This document shows, one piece after another, positions 6,782 through 6,786 of a DNA stretch of 6,786 nucleotides; within the stretch, counting starts at the first letter, position 1, and the number at the start of each line of letters is the position of its first letter. Position numbers and translations under genes: made by a program. The notes under the pieces are model-generated. The model saw nothing but the letters and a program-made list of their open reading frames with translations, made no database searches and was not told the DNA's origin. This DNA is from CAYOBW01 sp964402115 (GTDB taxonomy: Bacteria; Verrucomicrobiota; Kiritimatiellia; UBA8416; CAYOBW01): NCBI GenBank assembly GCA_964402115.1, contig CAYOBW010000355.1, forward strand, positions 1 to 6,786, in the 5' to 3' direction.

Positions 6782-6786
6782 GTTGC

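Overview
The window is GC-rich chromosomal DNA holding five protein genes in two unrelated blocks. Gene content (an MglA/MglB polarity switch, a DUF4388-type signalling protein, a large secreted parallel beta-helix glycosidase-like protein carrying PDZ and sugar-binding-like domains, and a Tat-exported sugar isomerase-like TIM barrel) suggests a Gram-negative, polysaccharide-degrading bacterium of the Verrucomicrobiota/Lentisphaerota/Planctomycetota type. The phylum is an inference from gene style, and its confidence is modest.

Left block (1-2650): a good sigma-70-like promoter (TTCACA, 17 nt, TATAGT at 68-96) precedes a roughly 160-nt leader rich in inverted repeats. It drives mglA (262-930), a Ras-like GTPase, and mglB (915-1397), a Roadblock/LC7 protein expected to be its regulator. 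The two genes overlap by 16 bp, and the strong mglB ribosome binding site lies inside mglA. Facing them on the minus strand, only 23 bp from the mglB stop, is a soluble protein (1421-2650) with two PAS domains and a C-terminal DUF4388/PATAN-like domain but no kinase, cyclase or DNA-binding output. Together these look like a cell-polarity or surface-motility switch plus a sensor or adaptor that could feed into it.

Right block (2810-6745, minus strand): a two-gene operon read right to left. First is a Tat-signal sugar phosphate isomerase/epimerase-like protein (6745-5738). Nine bases after its stop starts a 972-residue secreted protein (5728-2810) made of a GH141-like right-handed beta-helix, a PDZ domain and an F5/8 type C-like domain. 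Both products carry export signals, so the pair probably acts on a glycan or sugar derivative outside the cytoplasm. Inverted repeats just upstream of the operon, at the window edge, may be an operator.

The 159 bp between the two blocks (2651-2809) holds the start region of the PAS gene and no convincing terminator. I saw no RNA genes, mobile elements, CRISPR arrays or integration sites. The window shows no wholly new system. The most interesting points are the PAS-DUF4388 partner beside mglAB, the Ala at the Ras-Gly12-equivalent position of MglA, and the beta-helix/PDZ/lectin-like fusion paired with a Tat isomerase.
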